Origin: Welwitschia mirabilis
Taxonomy: Eukaryota > Gnetophyta > Gnetopsida > Welwitschiales
NCBI GenBank assembly: GCA_051453625.1
Contig: JBOZIK010000001.1
Span: 211,887,071-211,951,070, forward strand
Direction of reading: 5' to 3'
Length of the DNA stretch: 64,000 bases
Each line of letters opens with the position of its first letter. Position 1 is the stretch's first letter. This document shows positions 11,708-24,944 of this stretch, piece by piece. The notes under the pieces are model-generated. The model ran no database searches. It saw only the letters and a list, made by a program, of their open reading frames with translations, and had not been told where the DNA came from. The position numbers were made by a program, and so were the translations under genes.

Positions 11708-12706
11708 TGTTAGTAGATCTTTTACCCTAGAGGAATGGAGGAAGGAGAAGGAGGCATAGGGTGATTAATAAATTTAAGTGCTTTACTAATATATATTTAA
11801 ATAAAAATTAAACTAGCAAAAGATAAACAAAACACTAAGAAAATAAAAGCACAATCACACTAGATTTTATAGTGGTTTAGCCTTAGGATCAAACACATTC
11901 TCAAGGGATAGCAGAAAATCCTTTCAACATCCTAGTTTTTTTAAATAACTCTTGCTTCAATAGGTGAAAGAAACATCTTATAGCAACTAAGAATTTTATC
12001 CTATAGACCAATAACTTCACAATTCAATGAAGCAGAAACAATAATACATGTAATTAAGTATTTTGATCTTTAAGGTATGTCTTACTACACAGATGATTAA
12101 AGTAACCTTTCAAAGCTCATCCAATGAATTACAAATCAATGTAGGAGTAGATTGTATAAGGAGTGGTTTAATTAATAATGAATGGTTCTTCTTTCCTTAG
12201 TTTAATCTTTATTTTTAAAAAAAAAATTCCTAAGTGTTACAACAAGATTTTAGGAAGGAATAGAAGAAGAGAGAAACTAATAATTCATAGTTTGGAAAAG
12301 ATTCCAAATATATCAAAGCAATTCTTGTTTGAAATATAGTCATAATATCTTGTAGAAATATTACTTTCATAGGATTGGATGCTCTAATTTTCTTTGAGCA
12401 TTCTAATTTTTAACTCATAATATCTTCTTGCAATATTAGATGTTTCAGGATATAAGGTAAAATTCCTAGATTATAAGGTTAGACATTTTAGTTTATAGGG
12501 TCGAATGTCCTATTACATTTTTAGCAAAAGAGTTTACAACTTTTTTTTGAATAATGTCAAATGTCCTAGACTTAGAGTTCAAACATCCTAGCTTTTTCTT
12601 AGCATCTTTATATCATTGATAGTTCATGCCTTTCACATAAAAGATTTAGGATAATTCTATTCTTCTAATAGTCATCGTTGAAAGCAAATTATCCCATTTC
12701 TCAATA
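11708..12706 (-). repeat. 5' LTR of element A
   Basis: 999 bp, starting TGTTAG on the plus strand and ending TCAATA, the counterpart of CTCAACA in the other copy with CA changed to TA. It is followed by AAATA at 12707-12711, identical to 5738-5742. It contains the degenerate CATCCTAG/GGTTGGACAT array at about 12440-12600. Confidence 0.85.
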
Positions 12707-12711
12707 AAATA

Positions 12712-14500
12712 TATCTTAATTATCTAATATTTTCTTAATACATTATCTTATAAATAGTTATTTTAGATTCTTAAATGAAGATAGTAATTCATTGGTTAAT
12801 TACTTTCTAAACGCTTTTGTACTTAACATTAAACTATGAAACAATTGAAAATTCTTTAAAATCTATAAAATACTTTTATAGTCCTTATAAGAAAAGAGGA
12901 TTAATATTATATATGTTATAATAAAATCCCTATATTCTTATTTTACAATTACTACACACACCTTAAGTATTATGTTACATCTTCCATAGATCATAATCTA
13001 TTACAAAAGCTAAGGCATAATAAGGCCCATTACAAATATAAAAGTAATTGTTTATCCAAGGAAAAAGGTTCTCTTAAACTTAAATCTATTCTTATTATGC
13101 ACATATCAAATAAGAAATCCTAACTTCCTCATTATTAAAATAGGTCATTAGATTTGGATTATAATGATATCTTATGTAGTATATCTAAACAAAAACAAAT
13201 CATGAATGTATTCATATAAAATAGGTTCATTTATGGCTTAAACTATACTTATTGAAATTTCAACATCTATGTTTCCATATACTATTTGATTATCCCTCAT
13301 GCTAGATGATGTTCACGAAGGTTTGGATTTTTCAAAACTAGTTCAACTAGTAGACTCTTATGTTAGTTACCTAATTTTTCCAAGTAATGCCTAGTAGAGA
13401 CATTAATATATGTTATGCTCATAATAGATGATGATGATATGAAGATTTTTAGTCTAAGTTTTATCTTCCCCCTAAAAATGGAGGTATTTTATGTATAACA
13501 TATTTATTCCAATATTATAAATGCATGTCATAGAGGTTTTTATCATATGTAATGCCTTATCTTCATTGTATGGATATATTTATTTTATTTTCCCTATTTT
13601 TAAACTAAGATATCTTTTATGTAAAATCCTTTTGTATAGAAATTATATATCTTTCCACTAGAAAAGGATGTCTTTAATGTACAATCTATATCTTATTTTT
13701 AGTATGAGTGGAGACCATTGAGGTCTTATAGCATAAACAATGTGTATCTTCTCTATGATATGACTAGAAACCATGATGATCCTTTGTATAAATAGTGTGT
13801 ATACTTCCCATGTAAACATACCCCTCTCTTTTCCCTAATATTCTTTGTTTTTTCCCCCTTTTTTTAAATTTTTTTTTCATATATCATGTTGAGGTCTTCA
13901 AATGTATCTTCAGATTGGCAAAATTTCATATGTATAAGGATTTTTCTAGATTCATCTAAATAATAATCATATCTAAGTTTGTATAGAATATCAGGTGTAA
14001 TATTCATGAAAAAATTTTAGTTGTTTGCTTAAACATTCCTTTATCAAATTGGTCCGTAATCAAACAAGTAGTAGGAGATATCTAGAATATTGAAGTTTTA
14101 CATTATGAGCTAAGTAACCTACATCCTTAACATAACTCTAGGTTTTATCCAAGAATACATTCTATAACTTAACATTATCCAAAGTTTATTTCTAAAGTAA
14201 TATTAATTTTAAATTTATGTAATTTTTTTCCTTTTATTTTATAATCTTCTATGTCTAGGTGTAAGCATCAAATGCCTAGCCTAAGGAGATAGATTTATGA
14301 AAATTTTTAAGACTTTGATCACTAAGTTTGAAATAATGGTGGTCCTTAGCATTTAAAATCTTAACAACATCATGAAAAATACTTTTCAAAGTTGAAAAGA
14401 TCTAATCCACTTAGATATAAAGCTTTTGGAAAATTTTTGAAATATTAAATCATTTAGGTTAAAAGCATTTTCTAAGGATTTAAAGGATTTCCTAATAATT
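12712..14500 (-). other. probable 3' non-coding region of the Athila-like element
   Basis: AT-rich sequence between the integrase tail and element A. I see no conserved domain. By position it is the long untranslated or third-frame region that Athila elements carry after pol, but this is inference only. Confidence 0.4.
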
Positions 14501-14526
14501 TTCTTATCATGGTAGGATTTCATTTA

Positions 14527-14715
14527 TTATTTTTGGATTTTTTGGCTTCCATAGGCTTCATTCCTAAGTTCTTCAAATTCATTGAGATTAATCTTTCTAA
14601 ATTCTAATGCTTTACTCAACTTTTGGTTCAATTTTGTTATTCCCCATAAGTTTTTATGTTTAATTTCCAAGGAAAGATGGTAATCTTTTTCAAATAGACC
14701 CTGGTAAAGTGACAT
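14527..14715 (-). pseudogene. Ty3/gypsy (Athila-type) integrase C-terminal relic
   Basis: A 62-residue stretch free of stops on the minus strand. It contains LSLEIKHKNLWGITKLNQ near residue 14 and LNEFEELRNEAYGSQKI near residue 44, matching the integrase C-terminal block usually written PVELEHKAYWAI...LNELEELR..AYE in Athila and related elements. The residues following AYE are altered. In an active element this region helps integrase bind and direct DNA insertion. It is the best-preserved coding piece of the gypsy element. Confidence 0.75.
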
Positions 14716-15795
14716 ATAAATGAAGAACTTATAAGTAGTTTTATCAGCTTTAAGAGCATCATTAAATAAGAGGAACTAATCTTTTCTATCTAAATTTACT
14801 ACTTTTTATGTAATCCATTTAAATTCTTGATTATAGCTCCTACTTAACCCTTGGTTTATGGGTGGTATAAGTTTTCTAGGAAATTTATGAACTGTTTAAT
14901 CATATATTAAGAATAGGTCATTAGGACCAGTTTTGAATTATTCCATATTTTTTTTGTTGTATGTTTAATATCTTACTATAATATAATGATATATCTAAAA
15001 GGGAAAAATTGGGATAATATATGATCTTTTAAGAATCTCATAATAACACCATATATTTTGATTGAGATAGTTTTACACCAACTTAATATTATAATCTAAA
15101 CAAATTAACATATATAGGTATCTAAAAGATGGTTCAAAACCATCTACACCCTAGACATCAACTAGTTAATCTCAAGAATAGGTAAAAATAAATATCATAT
15201 CTTTCTTTTAAATACTACCTAGGCATTAACATTTATTACAAAGTATATCATGATCCTATGTATCTTTGAAAAGAGTTGGCCAATGAAGCATAAATTTAAG
15301 GATTCTATGAGAATTACTTTTAGGGGAAAATAATCTCCATACAATCATAATATGTAAATCTTAAGATATTCAAACTTCAAATTGTGGAATGAATTTATAA
15401 ATGATTTTATAAAAATATCATTTGAAAAGATTAGGATCATTGGAAAAGTACTGACTTCATCTAAGGATTTATCTTTATCTCATTTGCTTCAATAATTAAC
15501 TAGTTTACAAGTGAAGAGATAATTAGCCGTATTACTTTTCCAAGGTTCCTCTTATAAGGCTAGAAGATGATGATTAGGAAATAACTCATTTATGGGAATT
15601 GAATTAAAAAGATACAGGGAGTAAGATCTTGTACAAAATAAATGGCTAGCAATTATGTTTTTTAATCCTTTCTCATTCTTAATTTTAAGATTAAATTATT
15701 TTAAAAGTAGTATTCATCTTATTTACATAGCCTTAGAATCAGTCTTATCACATATGAATTTAAGATGGAACCAATCATTATTATTGGTTCCCCCT

Positions 15796-15961
15796 TATTA
15801 CCTTGCAAAAGTAGTATTCATCTTATTATCCTAGGATAATAGATGAATTCTATTTTAAGTATTCATCTATTACCTTGTGAAAGTGATATTCGTCTATTAT
15901 CCTAAGTATTCATCTATTACCTTGTAAAAGTAGTATTCATCTATTATCCTAAATATTCATC
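15796..15961. repeat. 47-bp minisatellite, three units, with an internal palindrome
   Basis: Units 15868-15914 and 15915-15961 are 47 bp each (TATTACCTTGT..ATTCATC) and nearly identical. Unit 15796-15867 is the same sequence with an extra ~25 bp that is the reverse complement of the neighbouring ATTCATCTATTATCC, giving a palindrome centred on CCTAGG at 15830-15835. It lies within the pol region of the gypsy element. Confidence 0.85.
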
Positions 15962-16949
15962 TAAGAAATAGTAGTATTTATGACTCAATAATGTCTCTAA
16001 GATCTAACCAATAAAGAGTAAAAGAAAATGTCTTTACAAGTCACAATGTTCAATTTAATATAGTAAATGCACGTTATCAATTCTACTTTCACTCTAGTTC
16101 TAATGAATTTGTTATTCTCATTCTTCACTAGTATAATTTTATACTTCTTAACTAATTTGTGTGGGACTCATACACTGACTAGTAGAGATTGAATAAATGA
16201 TACTAACATTTAGTAACCTAAAAAATTTCATCATTAATGGTTCTTTCATCTAAGGTTTAATTTTACATTAAGGTCTTTACTAGTCTTAGCATTTTTTTTT
16301 TATGTATATTATATGCATGTATATAATAGGATTGATTCCTGTTAATTTGAAGAGAATTCATCCTTTATACTTTCATGTTTTTTATCATATAATTAAGGCT
16401 TCTTCTTAGGAAGTGTATAACTTTGTAAATATGTACAAGTTCAACATTATAGAAGCACTCTTCACTTAAAGGTTGTCTTTGTGATATGCATGGTAAAAGA
16501 TCATACTTTTCCTCCTTATGAAATGATTTAAAATTGGGAGTTGCTTGGGGGGTGGGTATTAGTTCTTCATGATGCTTTCATAGTGAATGTCTCATAAGGA
16601 GAAAAGGATTTTAAGGTATCATCTTCATTATTTTTAACTAAGTTTAGATCTTTTAAATTATCTATGGGTTTTTTTAATTCTTTTATCTATTACACTATAA
16701 ATCTAAAACTTTGTATTCATGTTCCTAATGGGCATATTTAATACTCTTTTTCTATAGCTTATTAGAAAGTCAGAGTGGCTAAGAGTGATTTTTATAAGGT
16801 AAGGAAAGATATTCCTAAGTTCTTTTCTATCTCTTAAATTATAAAATGTATTTATTTAGAAAATTTATCTAGTTGCACAAAATATATTCTATTATTTCTT
16901 TAAGGATCTTAATTGAATAATAAATAAGTTACAAGTTTATCCTTGGTTT

Positions 16950-19300
16950 TTTTTTATTTTTTCTAATATAATTTATTTACATAATGTATAGGACATTAAA
17001 ATCACACTAACATCCAAATCTAAGAAGACATTTTCTATCCTCTTGTGGCTTGTAACACATGGGATTATTAAGGAAATAAGATTTCTAAACTTTAGTGGAA
17101 GCTTAATCTCTGACACTTACTTGTTGAGTTAGAAATGGATTATTCTTGACATTTAGTTTTCTTTTATCATGCATTTATCTTTAAATAATTTACCATAAGG
17201 TCATACTTTCTTAATAATATTTAAAATAGTAATATCTACTTTTATGTCCTTAAAAATTTTTAGATTCTTCTTTAAGTTGTTTCTCTTCTAAGATGCAAAC
17301 TATTTAGGAAATGGATTCTTTTGTAGCTCTTAAGGTATAAATATTTCTGTGTCATCTTCTTCATCATTCTAATTTTTAAGTTTTACTTGAAGGAAGGGGT
17401 TATATGTAAAATAGTATTTTCTAAGTGATTAGATATGTTTGCCTACCTAGATCTTACTTCCAAGTGAGATAGTATTGATCCCCTTAATTTCTCTTTGTTC
17501 TTCAATAATATTAACATTATGTAAGTGGGGGATAAGTTGGATTGTAATATTATCCTTTTATATTTCATTAAGATTGATCAATAGGTGTGTTACAATTTGA
17601 TCAAATTTGTTTATTCCTTGTTTTAAATATTGAATATTTTGAGATATTTGTCTCTTAATTTCATCTTGTTTTCATTGTTATCCCATTGGGTATTTACAAA
17701 CTATTTGAAATATCTTTGAGTAATCTACTCTAAGGTTGGCTAAGTGGTCTTAAACTATATTTTCATTTAGTAGACTTTTCCATAAGAATGCAAGATGTTC
17801 TTCCCAATTTGAGTTGTAATAATCTTCATAAGATATGATGGTTTCTATTAACCCAAAAAAGGATCTCTTAAATTGTATAATTTTCACTTATGTAGTCATA
17901 ATCTCTTTATAGAATGGAATAAATGAACACTCTCTTATTTTATACTTATTAGAAGTACATATAACACATAAAGCTTCACCACTATCTTTTAAAGGTTTAT
18001 ATGTCTTAAGACTTTATAATTTCTTAGTGATGTAATATAAATTTTTACACAAGTCTATTTCCTCATCTAACTTATATATTCCTTGTCCCCTATTCTTAGA
18101 ATTTCATTTAGATACTCTAGTATTTTTAAAATGTCTTCCCCAATTTTTAAACCTCTCCACTATGTTTTACAAGATATTTCATGCCTCATATAGATTTTAG
18201 ATTTGAAATTTTCACCACTCATCATATTTACTAGTTTTCTACTTTGTGCAAAAAAGTCATAGCAAAATCTTATCAATTTCCAAGTGTCAAGACCATGTAG
18301 TGAAAATCTCTTTATAACTCTCTAAAGACCTAAATGCCAAGTAGAAATGTTCTTTATATTATTCTTGAAATTAAATTATTTTTCTTTAAAGTTTTTTGAT
18401 GTTGTATGCTAGAATGTACTTTTTGAAAACCCCATATGTGAAACATCTCCATGAACTAATAGAATAATATTTCAAGTTTTTAGCTAATATTTTTATTTTT
18501 TCAAGGGAAGGTAAAAAGGTTTCATCCTAGCTACTTTACCTTAACCATTTATACTTAAAATTATTACTTCCAAATCTCTCAAATTCTTATAGAAATCTCC
18601 AAAATTTAGTCCATAAAACTTTGAGTAGTAAATTAATGACAAATATTTTTATTTCAATTTGGTTCATGTAAGGAGTAAAACTGTATAAGAAGATATAGCA
18701 TAGTGATTTTAAAGTTTTCATAGGTGATCCTTGATAGAAACTATCTCTAGTTGTTTAAAATAGGATGAATTAAATCAAAAGGATATCAAATGGAATTATT
18801 AGTTGAAATTAATGTCAAAATTATTTAGGAGTGATTAGTATTCTAGTTGTTCTTCACTTTCACTATGAAGTTAGCTAGTGATAAATATAATCGAATGATG
18901 ATGATAAGTCAAGTTTAATGATGCAGTTTTCTAATATATTACTAATAACAATTAATAAAAGTTACTAAAATAACTAATTTCAAGTTTAAAAGACAAATAA
19001 ATTCAAAAAAGATATAGTTGTACTAGTATAATTAATGGTATCATTGATCAATTACAAAATTTTACATATGGAAAATAAACAAAAAAATATAATGAAACAT
19101 TATGTTAATTGACACATCATGTCTACTAAAAAGTTTATTTATTTTGAATTTTACCTTCATAAGGTAAGGATATCTATCAATAATAAAGCACATAAAGATA
19201 TTTCACAAATTTTGGCAAAACATTTATGTATACTTCCATATGACTAGAAATGTATAAACAAGGTTAAATTATACCTACATAGAAGTGAAGTTTCACATAA
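16950..19300 (-). pseudogene. Athila-like gag and protease relic
   Basis: The minus strand read in pieces gives blocks in the order known for Athila gag: an aromatic-rich YNSNWEEHLAFLW segment (about 17775-17815, counterpart of YNPGWRNHPNFSW), then NPFPK (about 17303-17320), ASQKRNN, KIFKDIKVDI, SEIKLPLKF and SLIIPC (about 17040-17070), which precede the protease active site. Stops and frame changes occur every few dozen residues. The upstream half (18.0-19.3 kb) is assigned to gag only by position. Confidence 0.68.
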
Positions 19301-19470
19301 ATGATTTGAGGTAAATTTTCATAGATTTATACTCTTATGCTATAGATGCTCCTAGTTTTTGAAAAACACATAATCAATTTTTGTAGTTTTGATAAATAAA
19401 GATATAAAAACAAGAAAAAAGTTACAAATAAAAATATTTCTTATTAAGTCAAGAAACACAAATTGCAATT

Positions 19471-19490
19471 CCTTGGTACTAGTGCCAAAA
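19471..19490 (-). other. primer-binding site, Athila type
   Basis: The minus strand reads TTTTGGCACTAGTACCAAGG followed by AATTGC, a mutated form of the TTTGGCGCCGTTGCCGGGGA site used by Athila elements. It lies directly inside the LTR end TATTACAG (from TGTTACAG) at 19494. Confidence 0.7.
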
Positions 19491-19493
19491 ACT

Positions 19494-21960
19494 TATTACA
19501 GCTTAAGTTCTATATTATATTATGATGCCTAGAAGTTGTGCCATATTATAAGGTCTTCCTTTTTAATTAAAAAATTAAAACTATTTTATTAAGATGTTAA
19601 GAATATTTAAAAATTTATTAAAGCCTTAAGCCAAATTATATTGGAAAGTGGGTTCCAATCATAAAACTGTAATAGTATGATAATAAAATTTAAGCTTAAA
19701 TCTTAGGAAATAAACTATTAGCTATGAGTACAAAGTGGCATTAAGTTTTTGAATAAATGATATATTCATGGTAATAATCTTAAAGATATAATGTTATAAG
19801 TGTATTACAAATAAATAACTGCAAATTTTTGGAATATAAAGTTAACCACAATGCATAATAACATTACAAGTTATAATAAGAAATAAATCATTTTAATTTA
19901 ATATATTCAAGCACAAGCTAGATAATCAATATTTTATTTTTATATGCCCTTCTCAGTAAGATATATCATCCTTTATCGTGCTCTAGTTTGACACTTGTTA
20001 AATATAAAACAATATGAAATAAGAATCATGAATCATCGTAGTTCCTAGTATGGCCCAGGTAAGGTAAAGATAAAGGTTAAAAAAAACCCAAGATGCAAGA
20101 CAGATTAGGATGCGATAAAAAGAAAGACTCCAAATGGTCAAGCATTGGATTTTCATGAAAATAAGCTTAACATATTTTATCATATAATTTACCACTACGT
20201 CATTCAATTATCTTTGGTTTTATCCTATCCACTACCTCATTCGATGATCTATAGATCATCATTTTTACTACCTCATTTAGTGATCTATGGTTTTATTTTT
20301 ATATTTGGACTACCTCATTTAGTAATCTGTGGTTTATTTTTCCACTACCTTATTTAGTGATCTGTGGATTATTATTTTCCACCACCTCATTAGGCGATCT
20401 GTAGTTCTATATATTAAACTAGTTATATTTTATTTTCATCATTCCACTACCTCATTTGGCAATCTATGGATTTATCAATCCCACTTTCTTATTTAGTGAT
20501 CTATGAGTTTCTATATTTCACTACCTCATTTAGCGATCTATGAAACTTTCATTTTAATAAAAAGAAAATATGTCATAAGAATAAGATTTACTTTCACAAA
20601 TTATCTTTTCAAGTATCAAGGTACTTCATAAAATAATCTTAGAATGAAATGTTTCACTTCACAAGAGCCAAGATCAAACGTGAATATTTTTTTTATTATA
20701 CAACTAATACTCAAAGATTTAAAACCAATGGAGATAAATAAGAAATTTTGGAAGTTTACAAGAGTTCTAAGAAAACATAAGATTTAATAAGAAATAATAA
20801 TTCCTTTAGACTAAAAACAAATGCAAGAACTTAGAATCATATAAAAGATGTAATAATGTAATGGAATCATACTTGAAATAAAAGTGATAGTAGAATCATA
20901 TAAAAGATACTAGAAAACCATTAGAATTATTTTATAATTATAAGAAATATAGATCATACAAAATTTAAGAATTACACATGACCATGCAAGAGACATAGAT
21001 ATACCTAAGAACATATAAAAAATAAAGATAATGTTCTAGCACCATCTCCATGATTTGAAGTGAAGTTTCCCAAGCTTTAATTGCTATGCCTAAGCTCTAA
21101 AACTTTAAGTTTTTAAAGACTTCAAAATCTTCAAGCTGTAAGATACAAGATCATTAAAGTCTAAGTCTAGAAGATATTCCACATAGTAAGACTAAAGGAA
21201 TGTGAGTCTTGTTTATAATGAGAAGAAGGAATTTCAATGGATACATACAAGTCATGACTCTTCATGAAAAATGGTTATGATTTCCTAACCCCCAATTGTT
21301 ACTTTGCCTAACCATTAGGTATATTAAATATTTCATCATCATAATAATAAATGCTCAACACATCACTACTTGTAATTATTATAATAAAGAATTAAAATAA
21401 TCCACTTAGCAAGTAATTTTAATAGAAACATCAAGATAAGATTTTACCACATAAGAATACTTTCTCATAATGAATAAATGTTAACAACTAATAAAAGAAA
21501 ATGCAACATCATAATTATGGGTGTTACTTTACATGTACTACTAAATTATAATATTAAAATAAGTCACAACATAATGCATCCTAGTAACTACAGACATTAC
21601 AAGAATCTTTTGTATGCAATAAGATAAAAAATAATAAAATAAAAAAATATGCTAATCATGGTACATTAAATGCAATGGTTATAAAAAGAAATAAAATAAT
21701 GTTTATGTAACCACTAATTCAGTCACTAAAAAAATATCATTAAATAAACAATGAAATACTGCAAACATAGTACTATTAATCATGGTAATTATAAGAAAAT
21801 AAAGCATTTAAAATAATAATTGAAGCACAATAAGCTTTAACTAAAGAATTTAGTAATTAAATTAGTTAAGTATGTTTCATTAGATAATAATTATTTTTAT
21901 TTAGTTTTTATTTAACTATTTGGGCTAATTATTTAGACCTTTCAAAATCTAGACATGACA
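19494..21960 (-). repeat. LTR copy 2 of the Athila-like element (5' LTR)
   Basis: About 2.47 kb from TATTACAGCTTAAG to AGACATGACA. It lies next to the primer-binding site and aligns piecewise with 3270-5502, including the CTACCTCATT minisatellite and the CTAACCATTAGGTATATTAAAT block. The outer boundary is set by the terminal TGTCA-type inverted end and is approximate. Confidence 0.55.
20190..20545. repeat. minisatellite, ~9 units, same core as at 3842-4050
   Basis: Nine degenerate units with the core CCACTACCTCATTTAGTGATCTATGG, spaced 26-65 bp apart. It has more units than the sister array at 3842-4050 (about six), so array length changed after the two LTRs diverged. Confidence 0.85.
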
Positions 21961-24940
21961 AATATCTATCAAGGTACAATTAATAGTTTTAACTAAAGAA
22001 ACTAGGGCTTTCTATTATATTATAATTAAACGCAATGATTATTGTCTCATTGGTACTCCAAAGATTCTTTAAACCTTATAAGAATTGATTTAAGATTTTT
22101 ACTTATAGATATAATTAGAAAGGAGATTTTGAAAGTATTATAAATTCAATAGAGTAAATATTTTCTCTTTGGAATTAAAAATAACTATTCATAAAATAAT
22201 CTACTAAAAAATCTTAGCCAAGTAAGAGATATCACATAAGTAAAACTTGGATTCCTAAACAAGTAATAATTTATTCACTATAAATTCTGAATGTAGTAAA
22301 AGTATAACTATTTGAATTATTATATCTTATAATGAAATATAGGAAATACTAAGATATCATGAAATATATCATAGCCTAAAATATTAACCATCTAGTATCT
22401 AATAAAGCATTGAAGGAATAAATATAAGGGAAAAAAATATGAAAGATATTCATAATGTGCGATCATGTACTCAATAATCATGATTAAATTAGAGATGGAA
22501 AAGTAAAAAAAATAGAATTACAAATCAAAATGTGTATATTAACGATGCAAGTACTACATAAAATATCAATTTGTCAGAGATTAATATCTGGGGCATAGCA
22601 TGATAGATGCCTTATAACTTAGTCGTTTTCTAATGCTTATGGAGAGAGAAGGGAGGCATAAAATTTCATGACGAGATAAGTTCTCAACATAGCCGTTGGT
22701 ATTCTAGATCTATAAAAAAATATCTTTGATGAATGAATGAAGAATAGCACTTAAATAGTGGTAGACTCCATGATATATGATGAATCAATCAAGAGATGGA
22801 TGATAGATATTTATTCCTTTAAGTAGATTATGCTTTCATAACATTTATTTAAACTAAATATATCCATTAGTACATTTTTCTTATTAATAAATAAATAACA
22901 ATGAATCATGTAAGGTGACAGGACATGGGTACATAATCTTTAGACTTCATAAAGTATTTTAGAACTAGGTTATAAGGTTAATTTATTAATGTATTTCCTA
23001 TTTAGGTTTTCATTCATCTAGTCTTAAAATGCCATTATCAGTGGTAGTTTCAATAGTGATGATTTTCCTTCTCAGTTACTAAGTTTCAATGGAGTCTAAT
23101 AAGCTTAATATGATCTATTAAAGAAAAAAAGAAAAAAGAAAAAAAACCAAAAGTTAGTTATTCTTAATAATAACTTTAGAAATTAATAAGTAAGACATGA
23201 TTAACAAAAAATTAATTATAAATATAGTATTTATAGCCTTAAAAATATATTAACTTACTAAAGTTTAATGATGAAATTTCAAAAACTCAAGTGTACTCAA
23301 AATGCATGTTTTACATTTGAGATTCTTCATTTTATTCTTAAATATACTTATTTAAGTAACATATTATCTCTAATAATAGATGTGCAATTCTATTATGCTA
23401 ATGGTATTCTTTTCAAATCTTCTTGATGATCATATATTAGAGTTGTTATTCTTCTATTCTTAAATGATTTATTCTTTCTTTCATATCCACTAGTTTTTTC
23501 TTGTGAAAGTACATTAGCTTGTCTTTTAGCTAATCCACAAGATATGTCTTACATACATTGAAACCTTTAATTTTATCATTTTTTTCTATCATCATGATAT
23601 CAAAGCCTTTTTATACCACTATATTCAAAAATAATAAATTATATTTGAATTCATATACATATGAAATATTTATCAACTATAAAATGGTTGATCTACCTAA
23701 ATATCTCACACACTGGACACTAGTTATGAATTCTTATCTATCATTTTAACTCCACTATGAAATACATTGTTTAATAGATAGAATACATCCTTTACTGAAG
23801 TTTCATAATAAGTGATTCTATTATCCATTATCTAATAATCTACTACATTAGCCAAAACTAAATTCACATAATCTATTTTATATAAATGATTTTTTTAAGA
23901 CTACCATTTTTTAAAGATTAACTTGAAAAACTATTTTCTTCTTATTTTCTATGTAAAAATCTAATAAACTATGTGGATTATTTCTTATTATCAAAAGATA
24001 CTAACCTTTTTTGTTTTTCAACTCGTAACCTAATGTGTTGAATATCTCTTTTAAAACTACTCATATAAGAGTTTACATGTAAATACACTATTTTAATCTA
24101 TCTAATACCTCTTGCATTTACTTAAATTTTATGCTTATTATTAAATTTACCTTCTTAATATTACTTCTTTATGTTATCTACTTTAGCCTTATTCTCAGGT
24201 TTATCGTATCCATTATCATGGTTACATGCTCTTTGATCTTACTTTTTATTATCTTCACTCTAGTTAGCTTCATCTTCTTCAAAACTAGTTTTCATATCAT
24301 TCCACTCATATGCATTATATTAATTAGTAATTTCTACTAAGATATGAGCTAATATTTAGAAATCTAGGGTTTTTAATTTTTCATCAACCAATTGTATTGT
24401 AACAACTTAGTCATAATCTAGTATAACATAAGTACTTCTTATTAGAAATGCTCATGTAATGTACTACTTATTGTATTCCTTTTGATATCCTTCTTAATAC
24501 CTTGAATCTCATTGATTACCTCTAATGCATTTTATTTTTTATGTAAATATTATTTATTTTATTTAGCACATATAGAAACGTAATGCATCATTGGTGATAA
24601 AAATAAATATATAAAATAATGTTTATCAATTACTTTGAATTTTTCAATAGACTCATCACATGATATTAGTAGTTAATTATTATTCTCTTTGAAATGGACC
24701 ATGTACAACTACCTAGATTTGATTAGTAATATGAATATATTATATCTTCTTTTTAGATTATATTTACTATTCAAGATAATACCGACATTTTTCTTGAAAT
24801 TGATTAACACTTTTATGATTTACTAAGTGCTTTTAGAAAACTTAGATAGACTAAGTCCACTTGATTTCTTCATTTCAAGTTTTTACACTTAATAATCACT
24901 ACTTATAAAACATCTAAAACTCTCCTTCATAATAGGAAAG
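21961..24940. other. AT-rich decayed sequence, no gene recognised
   Basis: No convincing domain, LTR end or RNA gene. The stretch 22570-22640 (CTGGGGCATAGCATGATAGATGCC) is less AT-rich and reads like part of an old LTR. Small frames such as 23558-23749 and 24131-24340 are hydrophobic AT-rich noise. Confidence 0.45.
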
Positions 24941-24944
24941 GTAG

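Larger units (their letters stand above)
5743..12706 (-). mobile_element. Sirevirus-like Ty1/copia element, complete but decayed (element A)
   Basis: A full-length minus-strand copia element of about 7.0 kb: 5' LTR 11708-12706, Met primer-binding site 11694-11705, gag, protease, integrase, reverse transcriptase and RNase H in copia order, polypurine tract 6705-6720 and 3' LTR 5743-6704. The insertion is bounded by identical AAATA duplications. Long LTRs, a gag with a CCHC-type knuckle and the style of the integrase and RT motifs place it with the Sirevirus/SIRE-Maximus group. The reading frames are broken throughout and the LTRs are strongly diverged, so it is old and inactive. It lies inside the Athila-like element. 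Confidence 0.88.
3270..21960 (-). mobile_element. Athila-like Ty3/gypsy element split by element A
   Basis: The minus-strand order is LTR copy 2 (19494-21960), primer-binding site (19471-19490), gag and protease (about 16.9-19.3 kb), integrase tail (14.5-14.7 kb), a 3' region, element A (5743-12706), then LTR copy 1. The Athila assignment rests on the TTGGCACTAGTACCAAGG primer-binding site, gag-protease blocks (NPFPK, QKRN, IPC) and the integrase tail EELRNEAY. Net of element A it is about 11.7 kb, in the Athila size range. Protease to integrase tail is only about 2.4 kb, shorter than a full gypsy pol, so an internal deletion is likely. The terminal target duplication was not found. Confidence 0.6.

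Noticed and set aside
19998-20357. Open frames overlapping the CTACCTCATT minisatellite
   Set aside because: They arise from repeat periodicity and low stop density in one frame; residues are repetitive and match no protein family.
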